Source: UBA5793 sp040255465 | Lineage (GTDB): Bacteria; Planctomycetota; Phycisphaerae; Phycisphaerales; UBA5793 | Direction: 5' to 3' | NCBI GenBank assembly: GCA_040255465.1 | Contig: JBDZVA010000007.1 | Location: 82,480 to 146,479, forward strand | DNA: 64,000 nucleotides | Shown: positions 63,404 through 64,000 of the stretch, in pieces | How positions within the stretch are numbered: position 1 is the first letter of the stretch | Layout: each line of letters starts with the position of its first letter | The notes under the pieces: model-generated | Told to the model about the DNA's origin: nothing | What the model saw: the letters and a program-made list of their open reading frames with translations, nothing else | The model's database searches: none | Made by a program: the position numbers and the translations under genes

Positions 63404-63795
63404 GGGCCTCTTTCTACGACAGACAGGACGCCGACAACCCCCGCAACGGTGCGACAGCATCCGATCCGGAGATCATTCTCGAGTGGCTCGACCAAACGAG
63501 AGGAAGACCGGCCTTTTTCTGTGAGCTTCTAGGGGACAATAACTGCAAACTACTGGTTGGCATCAGCGACACTCTCGGATGTGTGCAGTACGGGGCGAGA
63601 GATGGCAGCCCGCCCTACCTTATGGCGAGTGAATCCGCGGCTGGCGATGAAGGGTATATGGACTTTCTCATCGCAAATACAGATACGCCTGTGCCCCTGA
63701 AATTCTGCCTGCCAATGGAGCGGATCCGCGAAGTGATCCAGGAGTTCATTCGCACGGGAGGACAAAGCAGCAAAGTCAATTGGGAAGAGATCTGA
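63400..63795 (+). CDS. Imm1-type immunity protein for the deaminase toxin
   Basis: 131 residues from ATG 63400, with GGGAGG upstream. It is a mixed alpha/beta protein with the Imm1 pattern VQYGARDGSPPYLMASES, TPVPLKFCLPMERIREVIQE and the conserved C-terminal Trp in KVNWEEI. Imm1 proteins are usual partners of SCP1.201-type deaminase toxins in polymorphic toxin systems. Here it would bind the product of the gene it overlaps. It is a neutralising partner by position and family pattern, not by experiment. Confidence 0.75.
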   Translation: MRASFYDRQDADNPRNGATASDPEIILEWLDQTRGRPAFFCELLGDNNCKLLVGISDTLGCVQYGARDGSPPYLMASESAAGDEGYMDFLIANTDTPVPLKFCLPMERIREVIQEFIRTGGQSSKVNWEEI

Positions 63796-64000
63796 CTCGA
63801 CAATATGCCGTATCTCATCTGGCTCGACGGCCCTGATCGATGAACCCAGCGGATATGCGGGCCAAACACTCGAATGCTCTGGGAATTCTCGCTCAAGTCG
63901 CCGACTGGATGCCCGTTCAGGCGATCCGAGCACTCGTGCGCCCTAAGAGCGCCTAACACTTTGGCACACTGATTGCTGCTGACCGTGTAGTGCAAGGAGG

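Overview
The window is a GC-rich bacterial chromosome segment that most resembles a flagellated member of the Planctomycetota, probably Phycisphaerae-like (inference). The pointers are a large single-block flagellar operon, tandem prepilin-type genes with a C-terminal H-X9-DG signature, an HAF-repeat exported protein, a DUF2934 protein, a bacterial RIO-type kinase, and many GC-rich dispersed palindromes. No rRNA, prophage, insertion sequence or CRISPR array was seen. One tRNA (Gly-GCC) is present.

Positions 1-18600, minus strand: a flagellar locus. In transcription order it reads FlgN-like chaperone, histidine kinase, sigma-54 response regulator, then flgB-flgC-fliE-fliF-fliG-fliH-fliI-fliJ-motE-like-fliK-flgD-TIGR02530-like gene-flgE-flbD-motA-motB-fliL-fliN-fliO (cut by the window edge). 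It encodes the rod, MS ring, switch, export ATPase, hook and stator. A -24/-12 type promoter lies just upstream of flgB, next to the regulator that would activate it. fliM is missing from its usual place between fliL and fliN. A membrane-anchored TPR protein (18718-21237) lies upstream.

Positions 21400-35700: housekeeping genes and small modules. These are a RIO kinase, a receiver-only response regulator with two small unknown proteins, aroB, a Doc-type toxin-antitoxin pair, guaA, an RsbW-like kinase plus STAS protein next to an MlaE permease, a UbiA prenyltransferase, ribH-nusB-ftsY, an unknown protein with a flagellin-IN-like segment, rsmA and a DUF2934 protein.

Positions 35700-46750: divergent exported proteins (HAF-repeat protein; a PHM/DBH-like putative copper protein), uvrA with a repeat-derived insertion, an AlkD-like glycosylase, a GT4 glycosyltransferase whose 3' end runs into a dispersed palindrome, and a metB-type gene followed by hom behind a long leader. 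That leader has a good sigma-70 promoter, a Met-rich short ORF and several stems.

Positions 46740-61650: a ClC channel, tRNA-Gly, a lipoprotein, phoH-pgpH, purQ, nuoG, two tandem prepilin paralogues, hisS, a fatty-acid desaturase and a solitary atpG with a clear terminator.

Positions 61650-64000: about 1.4 kb of non-coding DNA crowded with palindromes and repeats. It is followed by a compact two-gene module that looks like an SCP1.201/DddA-type deaminase toxin domain and an Imm1-type immunity protein with a 4-base overlap. This repeat-flanked orphan toxin-immunity cartridge, the Met-rich leader of metB-hom, and the roughly 115-bp repeat with terminal inverted repeats (copies at 55860 and 62711) are the most interesting items.
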